Part shown: one piece after another, positions 1-6,695 of the stretch
How the letters are laid out: the number at the start of each line of letters is the position of its first letter
How positions within the stretch are numbered: the stretch's first letter is position 1
Assembly: GCA_964617665.1 (NCBI GenBank)
Contig: CAZUAH010000561.1
Location: 1 to 9,004, forward strand
Source: JADHUC01 sp964617665
GTDB lineage: Bacteria; Planctomycetota; Planctomycetia; Pirellulales; Pirellulaceae
DNA: 9,004 nt
Direction: 5' to 3'
Translations under genes and position numbers: made by a program
Notes under the pieces: generated by a model
Database searches by the model: none
Seen by the model: the letters and a program-made list of their open reading frames with translations, nothing else
What the model was told of the DNA's origin: nothing

Positions 1-83
1 ACTTCGTTTCCGGAACAGGCATCGACAACAATGGCGGCGCATTCTACCACGGCGGTTTCTTAGGTTTCGACTTGGCGTACTGA
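1..83 (+). CDS. C-terminal end of an unrecognised protein, partial
   Basis: An open frame (codons from position 3) enters from the left edge and stops at TGA 81-83, giving 26 residues that end GGFLGFDLAY. The peptide is Gly/Asn/aromatic-rich and looks like real protein rather than a shadow frame. The last residues alternate hydrophobic and small side chains and finish on Tyr, which resembles the final beta-strand of outer-membrane barrel proteins, where a terminal aromatic is usual; that is only a hint. The frame overlaps the 3' end of the decayed GH130 gene on the other strand by about 24 bases, and recognisable GH130 similarity stops just beyond this stop codon. Too little is present to name a family. 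Confidence 0.4.
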   Translation, partial: FVSGTGIDNNGGAFYHGGFLGFDLAY

Positions 84-748
84 AATGTGGAAGGCCAGCA
101 GCTTGCTTTCCCGGAAACCAAACAGGTCGTCCGCCGTCGCAATCCAGATGGCCGGATCGTCGGTACCGTAATCCTCGCCAATCCATTCCAGCGGCCGATG
201 CAGCATCACGTACTTGCCGCCGACCTTCTCGGGAAACAAGATCACGTCTCGGTCGTCCAAGAGCGGATCGGTGAGCGTGCCGGCGCGGAGGAACGTCTGG
301 AAATCCTTGGTCAGCAGCAGTCCGGTGAGCGTGGCGTTGTTTCGCAGGTAACATGGAAAATCGTCTGGCCGCGGTGGTGGAAAGTATCGTTCCGAATCCG
401 GAACCCAGAACTGGCCAAATGGAAAGTGGCGAGCAGCGTAGGTGATATAGAACCAATCGCCGATTTTGACCATGCGCGGGTCTTGAATCGTAGCCCGTCA
501 AATGCGTCGCCGCTAGGATTCAAGACGGGCTCGTCCGACACGCGTTCGAACGCTTAGCCATCTTTGCTCTTGGCCAAGCCGAAGTAGCATTTGTACTCGG
601 GATGCGATTCGGCCGAGCGATATAGCAGCAACACCTCGCCGTTCTCTTCGTCGTACCACGCCGCCGGATTAAAAACCGCCAAGTCTTCTCACGGGTTTTC
701 GGGTTTGGGCGAGAGAATAGGATTACCTTCGTACCGTTTCAGTTTCAC
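60..748 (-). pseudogene. Decayed GH130-family glycoside phosphorylase/hydrolase
   Basis: Reading the minus strand from GTG 748 and stitching frames gives a clear GH130-like protein: an N-terminus of the form VKLKRYEGNPILSP, then VFNPAAWYD, a DPRMVKIGDWFYITYAA strand, and later LFPEKVGGKYVMLHRP followed by DDPAIWIATADDL. GH130 enzymes act on beta-mannosides and related glycosides by phosphorolysis or hydrolysis. The gene is broken: codon 20 is TGA (689-691) where ENPW would be expected, a TAA lies at 554-556 after SKDG, and one base seems missing near 494-500, where AFDG in one frame continues as ATIQDPR in another. The last frame stops at TAA 60-62 after SKLLA and an unrelated tail. The C-terminal part of the fold, normally with a GGG/GAGPPP-type region and a YHG motif, is absent. 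The longest intact piece runs from an internal ATG (471-473) to 60. Family assignment is strong from motifs; exact substrate is unknown. Confidence 0.8.
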
Positions 749-865
749 TTGTCGGGCTCCATAGTGTCCGCGGCGCGCGGAAGTCGTTACGATGATGGTG
801 CCTATTCTCGGTGTCCATCAAATCGCGTCAAGACACAGTATTTGCAGCCCCTAAACAAACTTCCG

Positions 866-1528
866 ATGGTTCAAGCCCAATCCAATATCCTGTATCTCCA
901 TGGTCTGAGCGGCAATCCGCGTGGGACGAAGTGGCAGAAACTGGCTGCCCATTTCGGAGCCGATTGCGTGATCGCTCCGTACCTGCGATTCGAAGAGGGA
1001 GCCCTGTCAGAAGACGACACCGATGATTGGAAAGGCGAAGCAGATCGGCTGTTCCGTGCGTTCGTCGACGGAGTAGAAATCGCACAGCGTGCTTTCGACG
1101 AATGCAGACCCGCCGTGGTAGTCGGCAGCAGTTTTGGCGGTGGCGTTGCACTGCAAATGAACGTCGGCGGCGCCGCAGTGGTATTGATCGCGCCTTGCTG
1201 GGGTTACGAGACTCTGCGGCAGCTCACTCCGTTGTATCTGGCCGAGAGATTCCCTTCGGTGACCGAATTGCCCGCAACGGAAGTCGACCAAGCGGTCACT
1301 CCGTTTGTCCCGCGAATCGATCCCATTGTGGATGCGGCGACGTTGATTTTGCATTCGCCTCAAGACGAGCTGATTCCCTTCGACGACAGTCGTGAGATCG
1401 TCAGGCGTAACGACTTGGCGCCCGACCGACTGATCGAAGCAGGTGCGAACCACGGCATGAGCGACGATGAAGCGACCCGCGCGATACTGGCGGCCGTACA
1501 AAGGCAACTGAACGACCGACAACTGTGA
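866..1528 (+). CDS. Small alpha/beta-hydrolase (YqiA/UPF0227-like esterase)
   Basis: A 220-residue alpha/beta-hydrolase, probably a cytoplasmic carboxylesterase or thioesterase; substrate unknown. The first strand and oxyanion loop read ILYLHGLSGNP (residues 8-18). The nucleophile elbow is G-S-S-F-G at 87-91, with Ser89 as nucleophile. HSPQDELIP places the acid at Asp167 and NHGMSD the catalytic His at 196, the usual order. There is no signal peptide. The frame is open back to TTG 749, but ATG 866 is preferred because it puts the first beta-strand seven residues in, as usual in this family, and leaves room for a promoter in the roughly 117 bases separating it from the divergent GH130 relic. 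No good Shine-Dalgarno precedes it. The next gene follows after 32 bases on the same strand, suggesting one transcript. The fold is secure, the subfamily less so. Confidence 0.85.
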   Translation: MVQAQSNILYLHGLSGNPRGTKWQKLAAHFGADCVIAPYLRFEEGALSEDDTDDWKGEADRLFRAFVDGVEIAQRAFDECRPAVVVGSSFGGGVALQMNVGGAAVVLIAPCWGYETLRQLTPLYLAERFPSVTELPATEVDQAVTPFVPRIDPIVDAATLILHSPQDELIPFDDSREIVRRNDLAPDRLIEAGANHGMSDDEATRAILAAVQRQLNDRQL

Positions 1529-1560
1529 GCCAACGCGACGACTGACACAAGGTGAATCGC

Positions 1561-2466
1561 ATGAATCAAGAGGAACGACGAAACGAACTCTACGCCCTGC
1601 TGGGCGACTTGCCGGATCGCGACCGCTCCATTTCTGCACAGAAAGTGTCGGAGACTCAGGCTGATGGTTACACGATCGAGAAGCTCGTGTTGGACCTGAA
1701 CGGTGTCGAATCGGTACCGGCATTTTTCGCTAGACCTGCCGAGGCACCTGGGCCGGTCCCATGCGTCGTGTACAACCATGCTCACGGCGGAGATTACGCA
1801 CTGGGCAAAGATGAGTTGCTTCTTGGGCGAGCCGAGTTACAGACGCCGCCGTACGCCGAGGAACTTACGCGGCGAGGGATTGCGACGCTGTGTATCGATA
1901 CCTGGTTGTTCGGCGAACGCCGCGGCCGTACCGAATCCGAGTTGTTCAAAGAGATGCTGTGGAACGGTCAGGTTCTGTGGGGCATGATGGTCTACGACAG
2001 CCTGCGAGCCGTTGACTATCTCGTCACACGCCCGGACGTAGATTCCGAACGCCTTGCCACGCTCGGCCTTTCTATGGGCAGTACGATGGCATGGTGGCTT
2101 GCGGCATTGGATACACGAGTGAAGGTCTGTATTGATCTGTGCTGCTTGACAGATTTCCACGAACTGATCGAGTCACGCGGCTTGGATGGACATGGAATTT
2201 ACTATTACGTACCGTCGCTTCTGAGGCATTTCACGACGTCCGGCATCAACGCCCTGATTGCACCGCGGGCTCACCTCAGTCTCGCTGGCAACTACGATCT
2301 TCTCACTCCGCCGAAGGGTCTGGATCGGATTGATGCAGCGCTCCGGCGCGTATACGCCGAGATGGACAGTGCCGACAAATGGAAATTGCTACGTTACGAA
2401 ATCGGCCATTTCGAAACGGCTCAGATGCGAGCCGAGATTCTGTCCTTCCTTGACCGGTGGCTCTAG
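1561..2466 (+). CDS. Dienelactone-hydrolase-like alpha/beta hydrolase
   Basis: A 301-residue alpha/beta-hydrolase of the dienelactone hydrolase / acetyl-xylan-esterase-like group. The N-terminal 60 residues lead into VPCVVYNHAHGG (66-77), the HG-type oxyanion region. RRGIATLCIDTWLFGER (104-120) is the conserved strand following the cap. RPDVDSERLATLGLSMG (157-173) carries the nucleophile elbow G-L-S-M-G with Ser171. Likely acid is Asp246 (AGNYDLLTP) and catalytic His is 283 (GHFETAQM). It has no signal peptide and is probably cytoplasmic. An in-frame GTG at 1552 could add three residues, but ATG 1561 is chosen because AAGG at 1549-1552 sits eight bases upstream. It lies 32 bases after the smaller hydrolase and 19 bases before the HAD gene, so co-transcription is likely. 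Members act on esters or lactones of small molecules or sugars; the substrate here cannot be read from sequence. Confidence 0.87.
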   Translation: MNQEERRNELYALLGDLPDRDRSISAQKVSETQADGYTIEKLVLDLNGVESVPAFFARPAEAPGPVPCVVYNHAHGGDYALGKDELLLGRAELQTPPYAEELTRRGIATLCIDTWLFGERRGRTESELFKEMLWNGQVLWGMMVYDSLRAVDYLVTRPDVDSERLATLGLSMGSTMAWWLAALDTRVKVCIDLCCLTDFHELIESRGLDGHGIYYYVPSLLRHFTTSGINALIAPRAHLSLAGNYDLLTPPKGLDRIDAALRRVYAEMDSADKWKLLRYEIGHFETAQMRAEILSFLDRWL

Positions 2467-2485
2467 ACGCTCGACAGGCGAGAGA

Positions 2486-3196
2486 ATGCCACGATTCATC
2501 GATAACTTCCGCGTCGTCGTCCTGGACATGGGCCACACGTTCATGTTCGAGTGTGATCGCTTCGGAAAGGGCAACGATTACTTCCAGACGTACACGCATC
2601 TCGGTGGCACCGGCCTGACCGCAACGGAAGTGGAATCGGCAATTGAAGTTCTGTTCTCGCGGCTGGTGACCGACTCGCGCAACCCCGAATGCATTGATGA
2701 CTTTGGCTCAGTAGCCGACTACCTGCGCACAGTTCCCGAAACGGCCTGCCTGTCTGACGCCGAACGCGAATTACTGGAAGATGTCTTTGCCCATCACGAG
2801 GTGGGGACGATCTCGGAAACTCATGCCAACACCTTACACCGTCTCCGAAAGACGCATCCATTGGGCCTGATCTCGAACATCTGGGCACGTCGTCCCGTAT
2901 TCGAGGCTGCCCTCGAACGCGTCGGGGTCATCAACCTGTTCGACATTCTAGTATGGTCGTCGGATCACGGTTGTATCAAACCATCGCGTCACCTGTTCCA
3001 AACAGCAATCTCGCATTTCGATTTGCCGGCCGAGCAAATGGTGTATGTCGGCGACAACCCAGAATGCGATATGGTTGGGGCGAAGGCGGCCGGCATGGGT
3101 GCCGTGTGGATAAGACACGGCGAGCGACAATTCGCGCCCGCGCTGCCCCAGCCGGATTTGATCGTGACGGACTTGAATGAACTATTGACGGCTTAA
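2486..3196 (+). CDS. HAD-superfamily hydrolase with Gly in motif I
   Basis: A 236-residue haloacid-dehalogenase-like hydrolase, type with a helical cap inserted after motif I. Motif I is VVVLDMGHT, with nucleophile Asp14 but Gly16 where most phosphatases have the acid/base Asp. Motif II is LGLISN with Ser130, motif III has Lys165 in CIKPSRHLF, and motif IV is YVGDNPECD with Asp190 and Asp195. Motifs II to IV being intact argues for a working enzyme; the D-x-G form of motif I is also found in YihX-type sugar-phosphate phosphatases, so a phosphatase role remains possible. ATG 2486 is chosen because the purine-rich AGGCGAGAGA immediately precedes it and the nucleophile Asp falls at residue 14; the frame is open back to 2258 but that overlaps the upstream gene. 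It follows the alpha/beta hydrolase by 19 bases. Substrate unknown. Confidence 0.87.
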   Translation: MPRFIDNFRVVVLDMGHTFMFECDRFGKGNDYFQTYTHLGGTGLTATEVESAIEVLFSRLVTDSRNPECIDDFGSVADYLRTVPETACLSDAERELLEDVFAHHEVGTISETHANTLHRLRKTHPLGLISNIWARRPVFEAALERVGVINLFDILVWSSDHGCIKPSRHLFQTAISHFDLPAEQMVYVGDNPECDMVGAKAAGMGAVWIRHGERQFAPALPQPDLIVTDLNELLTA

Positions 3197-3236
3197 GGAA
3201 GTCAATTGCGCCAGAACGTAAACGAAAGGAGCAACT

Positions 3237-3515
3237 ATGAGTATGCTCGCCTTCTTTGGCATGCCAGGGTTCCTGGAATTGATCATAGTCTTGATGTGCT
3301 TCGCGGTGTTCGCTGGTATCGTCATACTCGTGGTCGTTTTGACGACGCAGAAGGTCACCAAGAATCCCGATCTCTACCCGTGCCCGGATTGCGGACGCCC
3401 CGTCTCGGTACATGCCGAAAGCTGTCCCCAGTGCGGTTGTCCGCTGAAGACCGAATTTCATGGCGGCGACGCAGGAGGCGAGGGTGATCTCGGCGACAGC
3501 GACAAGGTGCCGTAG
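3237..3515 (+). CDS. Small membrane-anchored zinc-ribbon protein
   Basis: A 92-residue protein with one strongly hydrophobic segment at about 12-36 (LELIIVLMCFAVFAGIVILV) and a short zinc ribbon after it: CPDC at 49-52 and CPQC at 63-66, spacing C-x2-C-x10-C-x2-C. The C-terminus is Gly/Asp-rich and probably disordered. This is a common layout for small bacterial membrane proteins of unknown function whose ribbon faces the cytoplasm. AAAGGAG at 3225-3231 lies five bases before ATG 3237, a good ribosome binding site; a second ATG at 3243 is less well placed. It starts 40 bases after the HAD gene, and may be the last gene of the same run or separately expressed. The domain call is secure; no biochemical role can be given. 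Confidence 0.85.
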   Translation: MSMLAFFGMPGFLELIIVLMCFAVFAGIVILVVVLTTQKVTKNPDLYPCPDCGRPVSVHAESCPQCGCPLKTEFHGGDAGGEGDLGDSDKVP

Positions 3516-3543
3516 GGGCTTGCGTGGCCAAGAAAAGGGCAAA

Positions 3544-3566
3544 GCCGCCGAAATCGTTCCGGCGGC
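3544..3566. terminator. Possible bidirectional terminator hairpin
   Basis: GCCGCCG (3544-3550) pairs with CGGCGGC (3560-3566) around a 9-base loop. It lies 28 bases after the stop of the zinc-ribbon gene and 37 bases beyond the stop of the minus-strand coiled-coil ORF, the expected place for a shared terminator between convergent genes. There is no clear T-run on either side, so a classical intrinsic terminator is not proven. Confidence 0.35.
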
Positions 3567-3602
3567 CTTGCGGTCGCTATCGTCGAATGATCGCTACGCC
3601 GA

Positions 3603-3932
3603 CTATTTCTTCTCGGCGGGCTTTTCTGGTTTCTTTTCGTTAGCCTTTTTCTCTGGACTCTTCTTATCGGCGGCCTTCGGGCAGTTCGGTTTCTTGCCAT
3701 CGCACTCCTTGCCGCGTTTGGCCCTTACAGCCTCGGCTCGTTTTCGCGCCTCGGCAGCGGCTTTGGTCGCGGCGGCCCGACGGGTTTCGGCTGCCTTTCT
3801 TCGTGCGTCTGCGGCCTTGCGGAGTTGTTCGGGCGATGGGGGCTGGCGTCTCTTGGCTTCGGCGGCAGCCTTTTGGATCTCTGCCGCAGTCTTCTGAGCC
3901 TCGGCCAGACGCTTCTCGGCCAAACAAGACAC
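3603..3932 (-). CDS. Ala/Lys/Glu-rich coiled-coil ORF, probably 5'-truncated
   Basis: A 109-codon frame from GTG 3932 to TAG 3603. It is almost entirely Ala, Lys, Glu and Arg with heptad-like AEAQKTAAEIQKAAAEAKRR (residues about 11-30) and then repeated AAETRRAAATKAAAEARKRA, so a long charged helix or coiled coil is expected. The C-terminus is a Lys/Pro/Glu tail (KKSPEKKANEKKPEKPAEKK). A single CDGKKPNC segment supplies two cysteines. Helical similarity starts right at the N-terminus with no signal peptide or initiating ATG; in frame there is only a TAG about 15 codons upstream of the GTG. This suggests either a short non-ATG gene or the 3' end of a longer gene that lost its start. Such low-complexity proteins resemble histone-H1-like or periplasmic linker proteins, but composition alone does not decide. 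Confidence 0.5.
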   Translation of the reverse strand: MSCLAEKRLAEAQKTAAEIQKAAAEAKRRQPPSPEQLRKAADARRKAAETRRAAATKAAAEARKRAEAVRAKRGKECDGKKPNCPKAADKKSPEKKANEKKPEKPAEKK

Positions 3933-3971
3933 GCCGTGTCCGCATGCCAGGCGGTTTTGCCCTGCGCCGGA

Positions 3972-4190
3972 ATGCTAGGCTATGTCCAGTCCGACGACGA
4001 ACAGACCTGGGCAGATAGGATCGGCCAACGTCTGGTCGAGTCAACCAAGGACTACTCGCTGCGGCGGGAAAGCCCCTGGCGACACGAACCCGTAATTGAG
4101 GAACTGCCGCACACCTACCGATCCGGCCACGGGCGCGGTAGAGGACGCAAGCCCATCGAGATCTATCACGCGCTGCTGAGGTTCTGCTGA
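3972..4190 (+). CDS. Unrecognised 72-codon ORF, possibly a gene remnant
   Basis: ATG 3972 opens a frame ending at TGA 4188-4190. The product begins MLGYVQSDDEQTWADRIGQR and ends in a basic, Gly/Arg-rich stretch (SGHGRGRGRKPIEIYHALLRFC split across residues 50-72). Third codon positions look fairly GC-rich as in neighbouring genes, and no better frame covers this stretch. No convincing ribosome binding site precedes the ATG, and the frame stays open upstream into the antisense of the coiled-coil ORF, so the true 5' end is uncertain. It ends 15 bases before the tail of the minus-strand SGNH gene. I do not recognise a family; it may be a small gene or the end of a disrupted one. Confidence 0.3.
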   Translation: MLGYVQSDDEQTWADRIGQRLVESTKDYSLRRESPWRHEPVIEELPHTYRSGHGRGRGRKPIEIYHALLRFC

Positions 4191-4205
4191 CTCCCGATAA
4201 GTTCG

Positions 4206-6380
4206 TCAGTCCTGGTCACGAAGCGCAAAGCGGATCTGGTCTAACGCTTTACCCCAGGCTTTCGCTCCGATGGCCATACCTTCGCCGCGCCAGTGGACTC
4301 CGTCGCCGCCCATGCATTTGCGGCGGTCGCCGGCTGCTTGGAAGTCCTCGAAGATGTAGCCCGTGGGGATCTTGAGCTTGCGGCATAGCTCGACCACGTG
4401 TCTGCTGAAATTGGCTTCGGGTTGCGATTCCGGCGTCCAGCCGCGCGGCGGGATGGTTCCCAAGATGCATACTGTGCCGCGGTCTTCGCACGCTTTGACG
4501 ATGGCTGCTAGATCGTCCATTGCTTGCGGGAGGTGCTGTTCCGCCTTGTTGTTGTTTGTGCCGTACAGCACGAACACGAATTCCGGATTGTCCTTATGAA
4601 GTATCTCGTGCACCTTGTTACGACCGAAACTGGTTCTCATGGACGGATAGCCGAAGGCATTGACCGTCATGTTACGAAATGCTGCTTGGGCACGTTGAGG
4701 ATAGACTGTCGCCGCAGTCAGTGAGTCGCCGAACAGTGTGGCATGTCCCTTGCGGACTTTGCCTACGCCCTTGGCGCGGACTCGACCGACGTGCTCGGCA
4801 TAGCCTGTGCGATCTTGTTGTTCGCGGTTTAGTGGCGGAGTGGCGCCGGCTGCGATCGAGTCGATGCGCACCGGATCGGCCCAAGGTCCGAAGTTCTCTT
4901 CGAAATCGACGGCGAAGACGCGGTAGCGATACGTGCCTTTGGCTGCCGAGGTATCTTGATACTGCGTTGTGTGGCTCTCACCGACCTTCTGGAATTGGCC
5001 GGAACCGCCGGACCGCGAAATCACGTACACCTGCACCGCCACGTTGTCGTCGGCAGGTTGCCAGGAGAGGCGTACGCCGCTGCGCGTGGCCTGGGCGCGA
5101 AGTTCGGTCACTTTCGTCGGTGGTTGCCGATCCGTGCCGCGGTAGAGAACGAAATTGTCGAAGGTGAAGGCAGTACCTGGGGTGCGTTTCGAGGGGCCGT
5201 AGAAACGCACGCTGCTGTAGCCCGTGACGGGTGCTACGAAGCCCGTAGTTCGCGAGTTGTAGCGACAACGGTCCAGGAAGTACAAGATCGGCGTCCAGCC
5301 ACCATTGCGAAGGTAGCGGTGGCCGTATGGCGTGGTGTTGTCGCCGGCAATCGTATCGTAGATGTTAACGCCTGCTGCCTCCAGGTTCCGCCCTTTCATC
5401 GTCAGCGCCAGTTTCAGACCTCGCGAGCCGCTGATGCTGATGGGTAGGTTGACGCCAGCCCAGTTTCCGTCGCACGCGACGTGCAACGCCTTGCCGTGTA
5501 CCGAGTCGCCGGTCAGGCTGAGCTTGCCGCCGTTGACCGCCTCCCAGCCTCCGGCATCTTTGTCGAACGTCATCTTGTGATAGACCGTCACGCCACCGAT
5601 TTCTTTTCCGCGATTGGGCACGATGGGCTTGGGGGCCGGCGTTGCGCGGACTCGCGTGACACCGTCTGTACAGCGAAGTACGTTGACGCCCGTGACGAGG
5701 CCGAATTCGCGAGCGGCGTGGTAGTCATCGCCGGTCATAATCGACCAGGAATACTGCAATGACGGATCGTCGCCGCGTGCATTTCGTGACCGGTAGATGT
5801 TCAGCGTCCACATCTGGTCGTCGCCCACAAAGGCGTCGATATCCTTCATGGGAATCTTCAGAATGGCCGTCCACGATCGACCTTTCACGACCGAGGTCTT
5901 TACCTCCGCCGAACTGTTCCAATCGCGGCGTTTGTCGCGAGCGTCGTACAGGACACCGCGGGGATTGACGACAAATTGGCAGACCGGCTTCTGTGGATCT
6001 GGCCGCAAAAAGACCTCCACCGAATCGTCGCTCCAAACAGCCTCGTCCCGTTTGGCCGCTCGCATCACGATGCCGTTCGTGTCCGGTTCTTCGCAGTAGA
6101 CGCCGACGTACACGTGGCTGCCATCGAACAGTACTCTGGCCCACGTTTCGTATTTCTGTCGACTCTCGGAAGTACACGATCCCATAGGCCATGGCGAGCA
6201 GCGTTTCCACGCAGGATCGTTCATCGTGCCGTCCACGGCTGGATCGTTTTCGACGTTCACGGCAATGGCCACGCCGCGCGCGGGGAGTTTGGTCGCGTCG
6301 TCTGCGCCCGCGACTTGGATAGACGGCAGCGCGAGCACGTGAGCAAGGAACAACATCGCGAATTTGGCAGTCCGCTTCAT
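4206..6380 (-). CDS. Secreted CBM9-like / FN3 / SGNH-GDSL hydrolase
   Basis: A 724-residue exported protein. Residues 1-26 form a signal peptide (KR, hydrophobic core, cleavage near VAGA-DD). Residues about 38-230 match a family-9-like carbohydrate-binding domain: AVDGTMNDPAWKR, WARVLFDGSHVYVGVYCEE, WSDDSVEVFLRPD and AILKIPMKDI are the typical strands. About 255-418 looks like a second jelly-roll (FTFDNFVLYRG at its end). FN3 spans about 419-507 (VRLSWQPADDN, TYRYRVFAVD). From about 540 to the end is an SGNH esterase: block I LFGDSL with Ser553, block III YGTNNN near Asn609, block V GDGVHW with Asp693 and His696. It probably de-esterifies or otherwise acts on extracellular glycans held by the binding domains; substrate unknown. 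ATG 6380 is chosen over an in-frame ATG at 6422 because GGAGG lies eight bases upstream and it starts the signal peptide. It is transcribed divergently from the lipoprotein gene. Confidence 0.88.
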   Translation of the reverse strand: MKRTAKFAMLFLAHVLALPSIQVAGADDATKLPARGVAIAVNVENDPAVDGTMNDPAWKRCSPWPMGSCTSESRQKYETWARVLFDGSHVYVGVYCEEPDTNGIVMRAAKRDEAVWSDDSVEVFLRPDPQKPVCQFVVNPRGVLYDARDKRRDWNSSAEVKTSVVKGRSWTAILKIPMKDIDAFVGDDQMWTLNIYRSRNARGDDPSLQYSWSIMTGDDYHAAREFGLVTGVNVLRCTDGVTRVRATPAPKPIVPNRGKEIGGVTVYHKMTFDKDAGGWEAVNGGKLSLTGDSVHGKALHVACDGNWAGVNLPISISGSRGLKLALTMKGRNLEAAGVNIYDTIAGDNTTPYGHRYLRNGGWTPILYFLDRCRYNSRTTGFVAPVTGYSSVRFYGPSKRTPGTAFTFDNFVLYRGTDRQPPTKVTELRAQATRSGVRLSWQPADDNVAVQVYVISRSGGSGQFQKVGESHTTQYQDTSAAKGTYRYRVFAVDFEENFGPWADPVRIDSIAAGATPPLNREQQDRTGYAEHVGRVRAKGVGKVRKGHATLFGDSLTAATVYPQRAQAAFRNMTVNAFGYPSMRTSFGRNKVHEILHKDNPEFVFVLYGTNNNKAEQHLPQAMDDLAAIVKACEDRGTVCILGTIPPRGWTPESQPEANFSRHVVELCRKLKIPTGYIFEDFQAAGDRRKCMGGDGVHWRGEGMAIGAKAWGKALDQIRFALRDQD

Positions 6381-6433
6381 GATCGTTTCCTCCGTGGTTC
6401 GTTCGCGGATTGACTGAAGCATAGGGCGACCGG

Positions 6434-6462
6434 ATTATCGCGCGCGGTAACGGCGTCTGCAA
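6434..6462 (-). promoter_or_regulatory. Candidate sigma70-type promoter for the SGNH gene
   Basis: On the minus strand TTGCAG (6462-6457) is followed after 17 bases by GATAAT (6439-6434), a good -10 match. It would start transcription roughly 45 bases before ATG 6380. Only the -10 is strong, the -35 shares just TTG with the consensus. Confidence 0.4.
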
Positions 6463-6502
6463 TCTTCGACCGACTGTTTCGAGAAGTATATGGCTCGAAC
6501 TG

Positions 6503-6530
6503 TTGACTTGGCCGCTGGGTAGGAGACAAT
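6503..6530 (+). promoter_or_regulatory. Candidate promoter for the lipoprotein gene
   Basis: TTGACT (6503-6508) and GACAAT (6525-6530) lie 16 bases apart on the plus strand. This would give a leader of about 160 bases before ATG 6696 that includes the repeat-flanked hairpin. The -35 is good and the -10 only fair. Confidence 0.3.
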
Positions 6531-6573
6531 CAAGCGTAGTAAACACGGCTGGCACGTTACGTCTGTCGGGTTT

Positions 6574-6606
6574 GCGACTAGATGGCTCGTTTGCGAGCGC
6601 GACTAG
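6574..6606 (+). repeat. Hairpin flanked by 8-bp direct repeats
   Basis: GCGACTAG occurs at 6574-6581 and again at 6599-6606. Between them GCTCG (6585-6589) and CGAGC (6594-6598) form a 5-bp stem with loop TTTG, and the second repeat abuts the stem. It lies in the likely leader of the lipoprotein gene, about 90 bases before its start. It could be a regulator binding site or a leader structure, or chance. Confidence 0.4.
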
Positions 6607-6695
6607 CGGGAACAGAGACGGAAGATCCGCTGGTGGTGCGAGGCTGAAAGGTATCCGGGACTCGTCATTTCGATCACCATTCGTGGAGCATAGCC

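Larger units (their letters stand above)
6381..6695. other. Divergent intergenic region with no gene
   Basis: These 315 bases separate two divergent genes. No frame in it looks like protein. It holds the ribosome binding sites of both neighbours, a candidate promoter on each strand and a repeat-flanked hairpin (separate entries). Confidence 0.7.

Noticed and set aside
87..557. 156-codon plus-strand frame opposite the GH130 relic
   Set aside because: It is the antisense of clear GH130 motifs, and its translation is Arg/Gln-rich without any recognisable fold.
749..865. N-terminal extension of the first alpha/beta hydrolase from TTG 749
   Set aside because: The extra 39 residues resemble no hydrolase N-terminus, and the first beta-strand sits properly after ATG 866.
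1007..1723. 238-codon minus-strand frame across the two alpha/beta hydrolases
   Set aside because: It spans two genes that have intact catalytic motifs on the plus strand; the translation is low-complexity Arg/Ser-rich antisense.
3460..3897. 145-codon plus-strand frame rich in Phe, Ala and Ser, resembling a membrane protein
   Set aside because: It is the antisense image of the Lys/Ala/Glu-rich coiled-coil ORF; Lys and Glu codons read as Phe, Leu and Ser on the other strand.
5725..6555. 276-codon minus-strand frame overlapping the SGNH gene start
   Set aside because: It overlaps the signal peptide and CBM9-like domain in another frame, and its translation is Arg-rich with no domain.
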